Positions 11,202 to 22,128 of a DNA stretch of 64,000 nucleotides are shown piece after piece (position 1 is the first letter of the stretch; each line of letters starts with the position of its first letter). This DNA is from Ashinkailepas kermadecensis. Lineage: Eukaryota; Arthropoda; Thecostraca; Neolepadidae. The stretch spans positions 262,501 to 326,500 of the forward strand of contig JAOTOM010004631.1 of assembly GCA_034440615.1 (NCBI GenBank), read 5' to 3'. A model generated the notes under the pieces. It saw nothing but the letters and a program-made list of their open reading frames with translations. It made no database searches and was not told the origin of the DNA. The translations under genes were made by a program, and so were the position numbers.

Positions 11202-12439
11202 ACTGCTATGCAAAGTTCAGGTGGGTATCGATCAAAATCAGGTTATCTGTTAAGCCGATGTGAATCAGAACTCACACGAAACTAGAATACTTTTGATATG
11301 AATCACGGGAGCGGTGCATCTGCCCAAACTCTAATGCATCCCTGAAAGGCGTACATTATGGTTATTATCACCAAGATTGATTAGGCTTTCATTTAATGCT
11401 GGTTTTCAGCCATATTATGCTGCCTTCCGTGGTCTTTGTTCGTCTGGGAATCGTGTGTGGACATTCGTCGAAGTATCTGAAGGCAGGGATGGATACAGAC
11501 ATGTGCATGGGGGCACCAGTCTGGAGGGACGCCACTGCGAATGTTCCTGGAAGGAGGAATTTCGACTCAAAACCCGTTGGGCGAGGGCGCGCACTCGAGC
11601 ATACTAAAGGGACGCCTTTCCCTCTTAGGTGGTGTCAATTCCTCTCGGAGGGGCACCTTTAGCTCAAGAATCCGTTGAGCGGGATAGGGCGTGCACTGAA
11701 GCCTTCCCGGAGGGGATGCGGTACATTTCACGAGCGTACTCTATACTCTTACTTCAGAGACACATAATGAATAAATACAAAATGACGGTTACCTGACGAA
11801 TCCAAGGCGTTATCACAGCACGATGTAATTTTAGCGTCATTCGTGGCAAATCACACATTTAACGGAAAACGATACTTTTTAGTTCGGCACTTATATTCAC
11901 ATGTTCCTGCTCCATTACTAATTGTGTCGCTGAACTTTGAACTTCCTGGATGGAAAGGTCACAGTAATGGCATGCTAACTATAGCTACACCTAAGTTATA
12001 CCACGATGATGTTCCGACCGAAGCGCTTAAAAGCACACCAGCTCTGGACTTTCCCAAGTAGTTACGGGCAATCGCTGCGACATAGCTCACTGGCCAGGCC
12101 CCGACGCTGCCACCGCCATTATGCATGTGTTTGCAGAACGCATCCGTCAGCGAACCGTCTCCACAGTTGCCATGGCAACACGAAGCAGACAAGCAAAGTT
12201 GATCGAAACTGCGATTGGAACAGATTTGAACGAAGCGCCGGCAGCGTTGGCGCGGGTGTTTTTCCATCGGCTAATCTGGCCGTGGGCTGGACCGGGTCGG
12301 GCCCAACGGCACGGCTTAGTTTGGCGCAGCTTAAGCGCTGCGTCAATGAAGACATCGATCATCTGGACGGGCCTGCTGCGCCTGGCGCCATGTTCGTGCC
12401 GTGCTGGGAGTGGGTCGGCCGGTGGCGCCGGTCCTGGCG
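11202..12439. other. Unique interval, no gene recognised
   Basis: Open frames up to about 155 codons (for example 12121-12588 plus) run into the next array and show no recognisable domain. A GC shift upwards occurs near 12200. Confidence 0.5.
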
Positions 12440-12765
12440 GAGCTGAGCCCATTGTACGGGCTCAGCACCCAGCTGCCTCTGACCATCGCCTCAATGCCGC
12501 ACCAGCGGCAGCTGGGTGCTGGTCCATTGCATGGGCTCAGCACCAGCCACCGCTGACCATCACCCCAATACACGCCGTCGCCGAGTGAGGGCAGCACGCC
12601 GCACCAGCGGCAGCTCGGTGCTGAGCCCATTGTACGGACTCAGCACCAGTCGCCGAGTGAGGGCAGCACGCCGCACCAGCGGCAGCTCGGTGCTGAGCCC
12701 ATTGTACGGACTCAGCACCAGTTGCCGAGTGAGGGCAGCACGCCGCACCAGCGGCAGCTCGGCCC
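12440..12765. repeat. 71-bp repeat, about four copies
   Basis: GAGTGAGGGCAGCACGCCGC and GCACCAGCGGCAGCT recur every 71 bp, with the first copy more diverged. Units contain GGTGCTGAG and CTCAGCACC, a perfect 9-bp inverted repeat around 13 bases. Confidence 0.93.
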
Positions 12766-12843
12766 GCCGCCGCAGCCAATGTTCGGCATGCGTGCTGAAT
12801 AGTTAATGCGGTACGCAAAACAGGAGCGAGCACGGCGCAACGC

Positions 12844-13494
12844 CACTCCGAGCAAGGCAGGGCGGGGCACTCCGAGCAAGGCAGGGCGGGGCACTCCGAG
12901 CAGGGCAGGGCGGGGCACTCCGAGCAGGGCAGGGCGGGGCACTCCGAGCAGGGCAGGGCGGGGCACTCCGAGCAGGGCAGGGCGGGGCACTCCGAGCAGG
13001 GCAGGGCGGGGCACCCGAGCAGGGCAGGGCGGGGCACTTGAGCAAGGCAGGGCGGGGCACTCCGAGCAGGGTAGGGCGGGGCACTCCGAGCAGGGCAGGG
13101 CGGGGCACTCCGAGCAGGGCAGGGCGGGGCGCTCCGAGCAGGGCAGGGCGGAGCACTCCGGGCAGGGCAGGGCGGGGCACTCCGAGCAGGGCAGGGCGGG
13201 GCACTCGAGCAGGGCAGGGTGGAGCACTCCGAGCAGGGCAGGGCGGGGCACTCCGAGCAGGGCAGGGCGGGGCACTCCGAGCAGGGCAGGTCGGGGCACT
13301 CCGAGCAGGGCAGGGCGGGGCACTCGAGCAGGGCAGGGCGGGGCACTCCGAGCAGGGCAGGGCGGGGCACTCCGAGCAAGGCAGGGCGGGGCACTCCGAG
13401 CAGGGCAGGGCGGGGCACTCCGAGCAGGGCAGGGCGGGGCACTCCGAGCAGGGCAGGGCGGGGCACTCCGAGCAGGGCAGGGCGGGGCACTTCG
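12844..13494. repeat. 24-bp G-rich minisatellite, about 27 copies
   Basis: The unit contains GAGCAGGGCAGGGCGGGGC. Each carries three G-runs on the plus strand, so neighbouring units could fold into G-quadruplexes. A few units are 2-3 bp short. All long frames over it (up to 404 codons minus) are repeat artefacts. Confidence 0.97.
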
Positions 13495-14227
13495 CGACCA
13501 TGCGAAGTGCCCCGCACGGCGCCCCATGCGTGGTTGGAATGCATGAGGATCCTGACGCCTTCTGTGCGTGTCTTACAGGGACCGGAAAGGCTGGCCGGGG
13601 TCGGACAGTAGTGTGGGCGCACACTGTCACCCACGGAAATACCAGCTGGAACAAGCACCCAATGGTGGTGGTGGTGAAGGGTGACCAGACTGCATTGCCA
13701 CTTTGCGTTGATGAGTCGCAGTGGTGTTGATTGGTGCATGAATTGGAGCACACAGTGTGTGGTCTGCGTTTCTGAAGCTACTCCTTATCACTCGCTCACG
13801 TGGCCAAGCATCCAAACAACCCATCATCACTGGACTCGAGTGGAAAGACTGACGCACTGAATGCAGTTGTCTGCACCCACTTAACTATGTACTTGCGACG
13901 TCCCTTTAGCACAGGTCTGACCACAGCTATGGTCACTGGCCGATCTAGCTAACTTTAAAGGGGAAGGTGACAAACAGGGGCCGACAGTCGATCGGGTGTT
14001 GGAAAATTTCGATAAGTTGCACAAATCATGGCGAGTTTATTGAGAAAAGAAATTGTTGAGAAAGGACTGCTTCACAGTCTTGGAGAGAAGATATTTCCTG
14101 TCGGTTGGGGAGAGTAAGCCATGTTGGCTGCATTCAGTGCATTCCCGTCCCAAAAAGGAAGGAGGAGAGTGACTCCTTGCTCCCTCCCTCACGGCAAAGC
14201 GGGAGGTGTGGCCGTAGTGTCTTCCCC
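13495..14227. other. Unique interval, no gene recognised
   Basis: No domain-bearing frame, RNA gene or transposon end was seen. Confidence 0.55.
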
Positions 14228-14512
14228 CCGGATCCGCTAGTGGGCATGATAGGTGTTGAGAAAAGGGCCGTATTGCCCCCTATGTATGGCTATGCATAGC
14301 TGTATCCCCCTCCCCATGGATCCGCTAGTGGATATGGTAGGTGTTCAGCAAAGGGGAGGCGTGGCCATATTTCCGTTCTCTTCCCTCCCTCCTCAGATCC
14401 ATTAGTAGATATGGTAAATGTCGAGCAAAGGGAATGCATGGTCATATTTCCGTTCCCCCTCCCTCCCCGGATCCGCTAGTGGACATGGTAGGTTTTGAGC
14501 AAAGCTGGAGGA
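14228..14512. repeat. About 75-120-bp repeat, four diverged copies
   Basis: GGATCCGCTAGTGG or its variant AGATCCATTAGTAG recurs four times. It is followed by ATGGTAGGTGTTGAGCAAAG-like text and, in two copies, CATATTTCCGTTC. Confidence 0.85.
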
Positions 14513-15068
14513 AGCGCGTTCTCGCTCCCTCGAGAATAAGCTTCGTCTCATTTCACGCTCGGCTGAGGAAAACGAGATGAAGAGAAATAAGGCCGGAGCA
14601 GTACTTCAGACAAGAAAGGCGATACAGAAACGACCGGCGCGCAAAGCTTCTTAGAGACCTCCATGTGAAGGAGCAAAAAGACTTCCTAAGGCACAAACGA
14701 ATAGCCGGGCATTGGCTCCGTGCGCTACCTGGCACACAAACACGCGATAAAAAACGGCTGCGGTATCACAATCGGACGCCGGGATCTTTTTGTCGGAGCT
14801 CTGGCAGGGGCCAGGGTCGTGCCGACACTCAGGCGCTAATCGGCGGTCGGACAGTGTCACTCGGTCACAGTTGGCGCGAGCGCGGAGTCGCCGTGACGCA
14901 CTAAAAGCGGCCCGACCCATCAGCCTCAGCCGACGGCCGCCGGGTCGCACGCAAACGCGCCGAAAAGCCCGCCAAACGCTACGTTCCAGGCGGGCGCACA
15001 CCAATGGAGCGCCGCCTGCCGGGGGACCGCGTCAAGCTCGTCACACAAAGAGGCGCCGACAGGCGCGC
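14513..15068. other. Unique interval, no gene recognised
   Basis: GC-rich sequence with short frames only and no recognised domain. Confidence 0.5.
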
Positions 15069-15286
15069 CGCCTGATCAGTGACCTGAGAGGCGACACTCA
15101 CCCTCCCCCAGTGTGAGCGCACGGTTTGGGACTGGCGGCCGCCTGATCAGTGACCTGAGAGGCGACACTCACCCTCCCCCAGTGTGAGCGCACGGTTTGG
15201 GACTGGCGGCCGCCTGATCAGTGACCTGAGAGGCGACACTTACCCTCCCCCAGTGTGAGCGCACGGATTGGGACTGGCGGCCGCCT
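15069..15286. repeat. 71-bp repeat, three copies
   Basis: CGCCTGATCAGTGACCTGAG recurs at 15069, 15140 and 15211. The copies are almost identical, with a C/T change at ACTCACC/ACTTACC and TTT/ATT near the end of unit 3. Confidence 0.96.
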
Positions 15287-15385
15287 TCAGCGTCTCGTGA
15301 GCGTGGTGGCCTCCGTGGTCTCAGCGGCCACACGGTGCTACACGGCAGCACGGGAGAATTGCGGTGAAGATTACACGGTCAGACG

Positions 15386-15928
15386 CTGGTTACTACAGCG
15401 GAACGTTGGTTACTACAGCGGGACGTTGGTTACTACAGCTGGACGTCGGTTACCATAGCGGAATGTTGGTTACTACAGCGCAACGTTGGTTACTACAGCG
15501 GGATGCTGGTTACTACAGCGGGACGCTGGTTACTACAGCGGGACGTCGGTTACTACAGCGGGACGTTTACTACAGCGGGACGTCGTTACTACAGGACGTC
15601 GGTTACTACAGCGGAACGTTGGTTACTACAGCGAGACTCTGGTTACTACAGCGGAACGTTGGTTACTACAGCGGGACGCTGGTTACTACAGCGGACCGTT
15701 GGTTACCACAGCTGGACGTTGGTTACTACAGCGGGGCACTGGTTACTACAGCGGAACGTTGGTTACTACAGCGGACCGTTGGTTACCACAGCGGGACGCT
15801 GGTTACTACAGCGGGACGTTGGTTACTACAGCGGGGCACTGGTTACTACAGCGGAACGTTGGTTACTACAGCGGACCGTTGGTTACCACAGCGGGACGCT
15901 GGTTACTACAGCAGGACGTCGGAGAGTC
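15386..15928. repeat. 20-bp minisatellite, about 27 copies
   Basis: The unit is GGTTACTACAGCGGGACGTT with point variants. Two short units near 15562-15605 break the phase. Confidence 0.97.
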
Positions 15929-16170
15929 GTTGTCGGCCGCTCATGAGCGGTATCTCCGGGCAGCGGATACGACAGCTGGCGCAGTTTGTCTCGCCTCATC
16001 AGTCGGCGGCCGAGCCTGGCTTTGTCTTCGCATCTGCCGCCGCCTCACTGCGTCAAAACAATGAAATCCTTCGCCGGGCCGGCCAGGAAGAGGGACAATC
16101 TACGGCGCCAGCCAGCGTCCTCTGCCCGCGCTGTCCACCTGGTGACACGGTCACCGCTCCCGACTCACGA

Positions 16171-16392
16171 GACAACCACGAGACACTCACAACACAGTCA
16201 CAGACACTTACCACACAATCACGAACACTCACTACACAATCACAGACACTTACCACACAATCACGGGACACTCACCACACAATTACAGACACTTGCCACA
16301 CAATCACGAACACTTACCACACAATCACAGACACTTACCACACAATCACGGGACACTCACAACACAATCACGGGCACTCACCACATAACCGC
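16171..16392. repeat. 21-23-bp repeat, about ten copies
   Basis: ACACTTACCACACAATCACA recurs with CAGAC, CGAAC or CGGGAC joints. Confidence 0.93.
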
Positions 16393-16825
16393 TAGATAAT
16401 CACGACACAATCAAGGACGTGACCCACGAGACACTCATAGACTTCATCCATAAGGCTGTGCCGTGTTTGTCTGACGAGATCCTCACGGACTTATCTGACG
16501 AGGAACTCGCGGACATATCCCACGGGACGCTCAAGAGACACTCGCAGACATGATCAACGAGACGTCCATGACACACGACACGACACGAACCTAACCTAAC
16601 ATAACCCAGAAGAAACCCACAAGACTGTTTCCCAACAGTTGTAGGCCTAGCCCACGCGACAGCCTCTCCCGCGCCGAAAGCCACACAGAGCAGCGTCAGC
16701 TGACCCCCCCCCCCCCTGGGGGGTCGCTCCCACCCCATCGCCACGTGGTCAATGTGTCGCTGGAGCGTCGTGTTCCAGCAGCGGCGACACGTGTCATCAG
16801 GACAGAGGTCAGGGCCGGTCACGGC
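16393..16825. other. Short unique interval with a 13-C run
   Basis: No gene recognised. A C homopolymer lies at 16704-16716. CCTAACCTAAC near 16594 is too short to be telomeric. Confidence 0.55.
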
Positions 16826-17238
16826 CATTAGGCAGCCGCTCGTCAGCCAGAGGTCTGGGCCGGTCAGGGCAGTAGGCAGCCGCTCGTCAGCCAGAGGTCT
16901 GGGTCGGTCAGGGCAGTAGGCAGCCGCTCGTCAGCCAGAGGTCTGGGTCGGTCAGGGCAGTAGGCAGCCGCTCGTCAGCCAGAGGTCTGGGCCGGTCAGG
17001 GCAGTAGGCAGCCGCTCGTCAGCCAGAGGTCTGGGTCGGTCAGGGCAGTAGGCAGCCGCCCTCAGCCAGAGGTCTGGGCCGGTCGGGACAGCAGGCGGCC
17101 GCCCTCAGCCAGACGTCGGGCCCGGTCGGGACAGTAGGCAGCCGCTCGTCAGCCAGAGGTCTGGGTCGGTCAGGGCAGTAGGCAGCCGCCCTCAGCCAGA
17201 GGTCTGGGCCGGTCGGGACAGCAGGCGGCCGCGCTGAC
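16826..17238. repeat. 44-bp minisatellite, about nine copies
   Basis: CAGCCGCTCGTCAGCCAGAG is followed by GTCTGGG(T/C)CGGTCAGGGC. Some units have lost CTCGT to give CAGCCGCCCTCAGCC. Confidence 0.95.
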
Positions 17239-18687
17239 ACTGTCGTGCCGCTCGTCAGCCAGAGGTCAGAGCCGGTTAGGGCGAGATAAACACCACGGCA
17301 AGAGTGTGATGTCACGCCGACAATATCGCCTCCGGCTGTGATTCGGTATCCTTCACTATGCCTCAATGGCCAGGCTCGTATCTGTGTTCTCGTGCCGTGA
17401 TAACTGTTTTTGCACCCGGCTCAATACACTCGTCTGGATTTTGATACTCTGTATCTCGCTCAGTAGTAACATGCTGGCATCACCTTCTAGCGTCCTCGTC
17501 GATACCTCAGAGTGGTAATATTTTCATCGGAAGCATTTTCTTATGCTTAATCACCTGGGTTATGTGTTATATTCCGCACATCCGTGTCACCAGCAACAGC
17601 AGCCCAGGTTCAACGGTACGCGACCTGGTGAGGAAGCTGTGAGTGCTCTTCACATCTAGCTCACACCTCTCGTCGTTCTATCTCGGCTTCCTCGGCGTTA
17701 GCTCAGCACTTTAGCCTGTCCCTCTTTCTCAGCGAGCTCATTTCTCACCCGTATCTTGGCACCGTTGATTGAGTCATTTGGTCGGCAGTCTGCCCTACGT
17801 TTTGTTACCAGCGGAGTGACATCTGTTTCGGCGGTCGGATGCAGTCTGCACAGTGTACACCAGGAAGTGCATCTCGAGAAGGCATCTGGTGATGAAAGCA
17901 TCTGGTGATGTCAGAAACAGAATATAAAAAAAATGTTATTCGGATTGAATGGCCCCAAACCTTTCCCTCGAATCCAGAATGCCAATGCACAAATGTGTCC
18001 TGGTTGTCGGCATCCCCACCTATCCTAACAGCATCGCTACCGCGACCAGCAGCCCGGCCTCTGTCGCAGAGGGTTCGTTAACGTTATCGGCAGTGCCGCC
18101 TCTCTCGGATCATTTCGCTGTCGTTCCCGGCAGCGCCATCACACTCCGACGACACAATGCTGCCGGGGACCGTGTCGGTCGCGCCGCTGTCGTCTCTGAG
18201 GCGTCACAAAGACAACGCCGGCCGGCCTCTGCTGCCGCCGATATTGCGGCGTTACCGCCGTATCAATAAGCTGCGTTTCCTGCAGAGATCGATAACGCCG
18301 TGCAGCGCCGCCGAAACAAATGCAGCCGGCAATAGTCGCGCGTGTGTGCGAAACGACACGGCTATCGGCATGCACGTGCAGTCGGCTGGTCGGCCATCAG
18401 CAGCGGCGCAGTCACCACGGCACTGTTCATCCGGGACGCAGGCGGCGAGGAAGGGGAGGGGGACGGCTGGCAACTGGCTGATGAATGTACACCACAACAG
18501 CGGTGCCGCCTTTCAATCAGCGGCCGTGCATAGTCGGTGCCGCCCGGCGGAACGCCAAAGACGGCGCGTTGCTCAACAGCTCGCCGGCGCGTTCTCGCGG
18601 GTTCAACAGTCAGGTGGCGGCCAGCAGCCGGCGGGCATGGGTGCGTCGAGACGACGCCGGCGTCGGCGGCTGGCAGCGGGAACCGCG
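17239..18687. other. Unique interval, no gene recognised
   Basis: Several open frames of 60-183 codons overlap on both strands between 17949 and 18708, none with a recognisable domain. GC content rises after about 18000. No transposon ends were seen. Confidence 0.5.
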
Positions 18688-19417
18688 CGACAGCCCGGCT
18701 GGCAGTAGGAACCGCGCGACAGCCCGGCTGACGGCGGAAACCACGCGACAGCCCGGCTGACAGTAGAAGCCGCGCGACAGCCCGGCTGGCAGTAGAAGCC
18801 GCGCGACAGCCCGGCTGGCAGTAGGAGCCGCGCGACAGCCCGGCTGGCAGTAGAAGCCGCGCGACAGCCCGGCTGGCACGGCGGGAAGCCGCGCGACAGC
18901 CCGGCTGGCTGGCGAGTAGGAGCCGCGCGACAGCCCGGCTGGCAGTAGGAGAGAGAAGCCGCGACAGCGGCACACGACAGCCCGGCTGGCAGTAGGAGCC
19001 GCGCGACAGCCCGGCTGACGGCGGGAACCGCGCGACAGCCCGGCTGGCAGTAGGAGCCGCGCGACAGCCCGGCTGACGGCGGGAACCGCGCGACAGCCCG
19101 GCTGGCAGTAGGAGCCGCGCGACAGCCCGGCTGGCAGTAGAAGCCGCGCGACAGCCCGGCTGGCAGTAGAAGCCGCGCGACAGCCCGGCTGGCAGTAGAA
19201 GCCGCGCGACAGCCCGGCTGGCAGTAGGAGCCGCGCGACAGCCCGGCTGGCAGTAGGAACCGCGCGACAGCCCGGCTCACGGCGGGAACCACGCGACAGC
19301 CCGGCTGGCAGTAGGAGCCGCGCGACAGCCCGGCTGGCAGTAGGAACCGCGCGACAGCCCGGCTGACGGCGGGAACCACGCGACAGCCCGGCTGACGGCG
19401 GGAACCACGCGACAGCC
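18688..19417. repeat. 29-bp minisatellite, about 25 copies
   Basis: GCGCGACAGCCCGGCTGGCA is joined to GTAGGAGCC, GTAGAAGCC or GGCGGGAACC. The minus frame of 326 codons across it is a repeat by-product. Confidence 0.96.
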
Positions 19418-20001
19418 GGCTCTGTTCCCGTGTTGACTTTCGCCCGGCTCGCCGCGACTCGTCCGACGGCGTATCAATGCCGGGCAAAATCAACAGCGCG
19501 TCACGCACCGGGGCCGCGCCGCCGCGCCTCCAGCGTGAAAGAGGCGGCAATAGGGCGGCTGCCGACGGCGAGACTGTCATCACCGGGCGGCCACAGGCCG
19601 TGGCTCGACGACAAACGTGCGAGTGCTGCTGGGACGTGGCTCCGCACCGCTGTCGGGCGCGACGCAGCCGCGTCGCACCGTGTCAAGGTCGTCTGCCAGC
19701 AGACATGGCACTCAGGATTTAGTCCAGACTTAGTCCAGACTTAGACTTAGCGCTTGGTGCAAGCTTACGGTGTTTGGTAGTGGACTGATGACTTTTCGTT
19801 AGAATGAGTACCTTAATTATCCCAGAGTGAAGCCATCAACCAGGAACAAACTCAGCTTACTACTCTTGGGCTGTGAAGGGCGAAATACTACAATAAAGTA
19901 AGTTTGAACCAGGCAAACGTCCGACTGCCGCCCGAGTGTCGGTGACGTCATTGGCCATGACGCTTCAGTGACGAAGCGCACACATTGAGCACCAGCGAGG
20001 C
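19418..20001. other. Unique interval, no gene recognised
   Basis: GC-rich in its first half and AT-richer in its second. Only short frames are present. Confidence 0.55.
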
Positions 20002-20195
20002 GTAGGTGTAGATGCAGGAATTACACCACTACACCAGTTGGTGTATATGTAGGCTTTACACCATTACACAAGTAGGTGTAGATGTGGACATTGCACCATT
20101 ACACCAGTAGGTATAGATGTGGGCAGTGCACCATTACACCAGTAGGTGTAGATGTGTGCATTACACCAATGCACCAGTAGGTGTAGATGCAGGCA
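20002..20195. repeat. 35-36-bp repeat, five copies
   Basis: AGGTGTAGATGTGG is followed by CATTACACCATTACACCAGT. Copies differ at a few positions. Confidence 0.93.
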
Positions 20196-20340
20196 ACTGG
20201 TCGGCCTGCATCTGGTCGGTCTGGCTGGGCGACCAATGGCAACACACAGCTGGCAACAGAGGCACGGCGGTCCGCCCACACAACTGACCGTTCATGGCCG
20301 GTTAATCAAGAAGTGGTGACTGACATTGTCACCGACGGCC

Positions 20341-20758
20341 ACGCTGTGGACACGACGCTGGTCCATGCTGGCGGTACGTGAAGTTGTCGCCAGACTGGCT
20401 ACACTGTGGACACGACGCTGGTCCATGCTGGCGGTACGTGAAGTTGTCGCCAGACCGGCTGCACTATGGACACGACGCTGGTCCATGCTGGCGGTACGTG
20501 AAGTTGTCGCCAGACCGGCTACACTGTGGACACGACGCTGGTCCATGCTGGCGGTACGTGAAGTTGTCGCCAGACCGGCTACGCTGTGGACACGACGCTG
20601 GTCCATGCTGGCGGTACGTGAAGTTGTCGCCAGACTGGCCACGCTGTGGACACGACGCTGGTCCATGCTGGCGGTACGTGAAGTTGTCGCCAGACTGGCC
20701 ATGCTGTGGACACGACGCTGGTCCATGCTGCGGTACGTGAAGTTGTCGCCAGACTGGC
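20341..20758. repeat. 60-bp minisatellite, seven copies
   Basis: GTGGACACGACGCTGGTCCA recurs every 60 bp with very little divergence. The multiple-of-3 period keeps plus and minus frames of 120-149 codons open. No coding signal beyond that is visible. Confidence 0.97.
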
Positions 20759-22128
20759 CGCCCTCGCCGTATTGACCGACGGCTCTGACTCAGACTCATC
20801 GAGCCCGGTCGAAGAGCAACGGACGCGACCAGGTCATCCACACCGCCACCGAACGATCGGGGAGGGGGGGGGGCAGTCTGTCATCGGCGACAGAGGCGGA
20901 GACTGGCAGATGTTGCAGCACCCTGCACGACGCCGCTGTCAGTTACGTAGTAATTACGGCTGTGAAGGAAGGCGGCTGTTTTATTCAGCTTCGCACAGTG
21001 CAACTGTACCACCCATCATTGCGTGGCTTAAGCATGGCTGGATAAATTGATTTAACTGCTTTGTTTTTCCCGGCAGATAATAAAATACTGTTGGGTCCAC
21101 GTAAAGCCAAGAATGTTCAGTCATAGGCGTACCCAAGGAGTGCTTCTAGCGAAGAACAAACAATTTTGTCAGCATGATGAAAATAAAAAGGTGAAAATGC
21201 TTCCAACGTCCAAATAAAATCATTGACATACGAGTACTTTTCATATTTGCAGTTGGATATAAGCAGTCATTTCTTGTAGTCTTGTTCGCACCACTGGTCG
21301 TCTACTCCCTCTAAAAAGAAATCCTGGGTGAGCCTATGCTTGGCATTGAATCCAAAGGATGAATATTACGCTAGGAGCGAATCATTGCCCTGCAAGTATA
21401 CTCTTTTTCCCACAACAGTCGATGTTTTTATTTGCGGGGCCGATCTACAAACTATGGTGCTGCAGGAAGTCAAATGGGCCTCAGAAGTGGAACAGTGTCA
21501 ACCTTTCTGTTATTTGTGCTATGAATTGGCCAGGCAAGTTCAGTTGCCGGTCTTTATAGCAGCAACAGGTAGCGCAAGCTGCTTGTGGTAGTCCGGCGCG
21601 CAGTGCGTTCCCAACACATTCGTCTTGCTCACTTAGGGCTATACCAATGTTCAATTTTCCGACAGAATTAGTTGAGGAACGAATGTCAATACGCAAATGC
21701 AGTTCACATAGTTTCCAGTCTATGCAACACCATATTGCAACAATAACACTGGAATGACAGCGGAGCGCCAAAATGCAACAGCCTGGCTGATCCCAGTCAT
21801 ACCCATGTCTCAGTGGCCCCACCAGCAAGTGACAACTATATAGCCCGGTTAAAACAGGCAATTTCAGATCACTGGTTTCTCCTACAGTGCAGCAGTGCCA
21901 GCCAGAATTCCAACTCCACGTCCACATCAAGCTGCTCAAGCTCCAGCATCCCATCAGAATGAAGCTCCACGTCTCCAGTGGCCCACTGTTCTGAACGCAG
22001 TAAAGATCCTTCCGCATCGCATGTACCAAGCACTACAGGAATCGTCTGGTGCACAGCTATTCAAAATGCACACACATGATGCGAAAGCATAGACAGGTAA
22101 CCACTGCATGATTGGGCTGGGTCTTGCA
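20759..22128. other. Unique interval holding one unassigned ORF
   Basis: Largely non-repetitive. A run of eight G lies near 20864. The 182-codon minus frame 21481-22029 is listed separately. Confidence 0.5.
21481..22029 (-). other. Unassigned 182-codon open frame
   Basis: One of the longest open frames here that lies entirely in non-repetitive sequence. The predicted product is rich in Cys and Trp, including a CATCCCYKD stretch. It has no motif I recognise, no clear signal peptide and no supporting splice or codon evidence. A chance open frame is the likelier explanation; an exon of an unknown gene cannot be excluded. Confidence 0.1.

Noticed and set aside
16590..16612. Telomeric (CCTAA)n
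   Set aside because: Only two imperfect units (CCTAACCTAACATAACCC); not an array.
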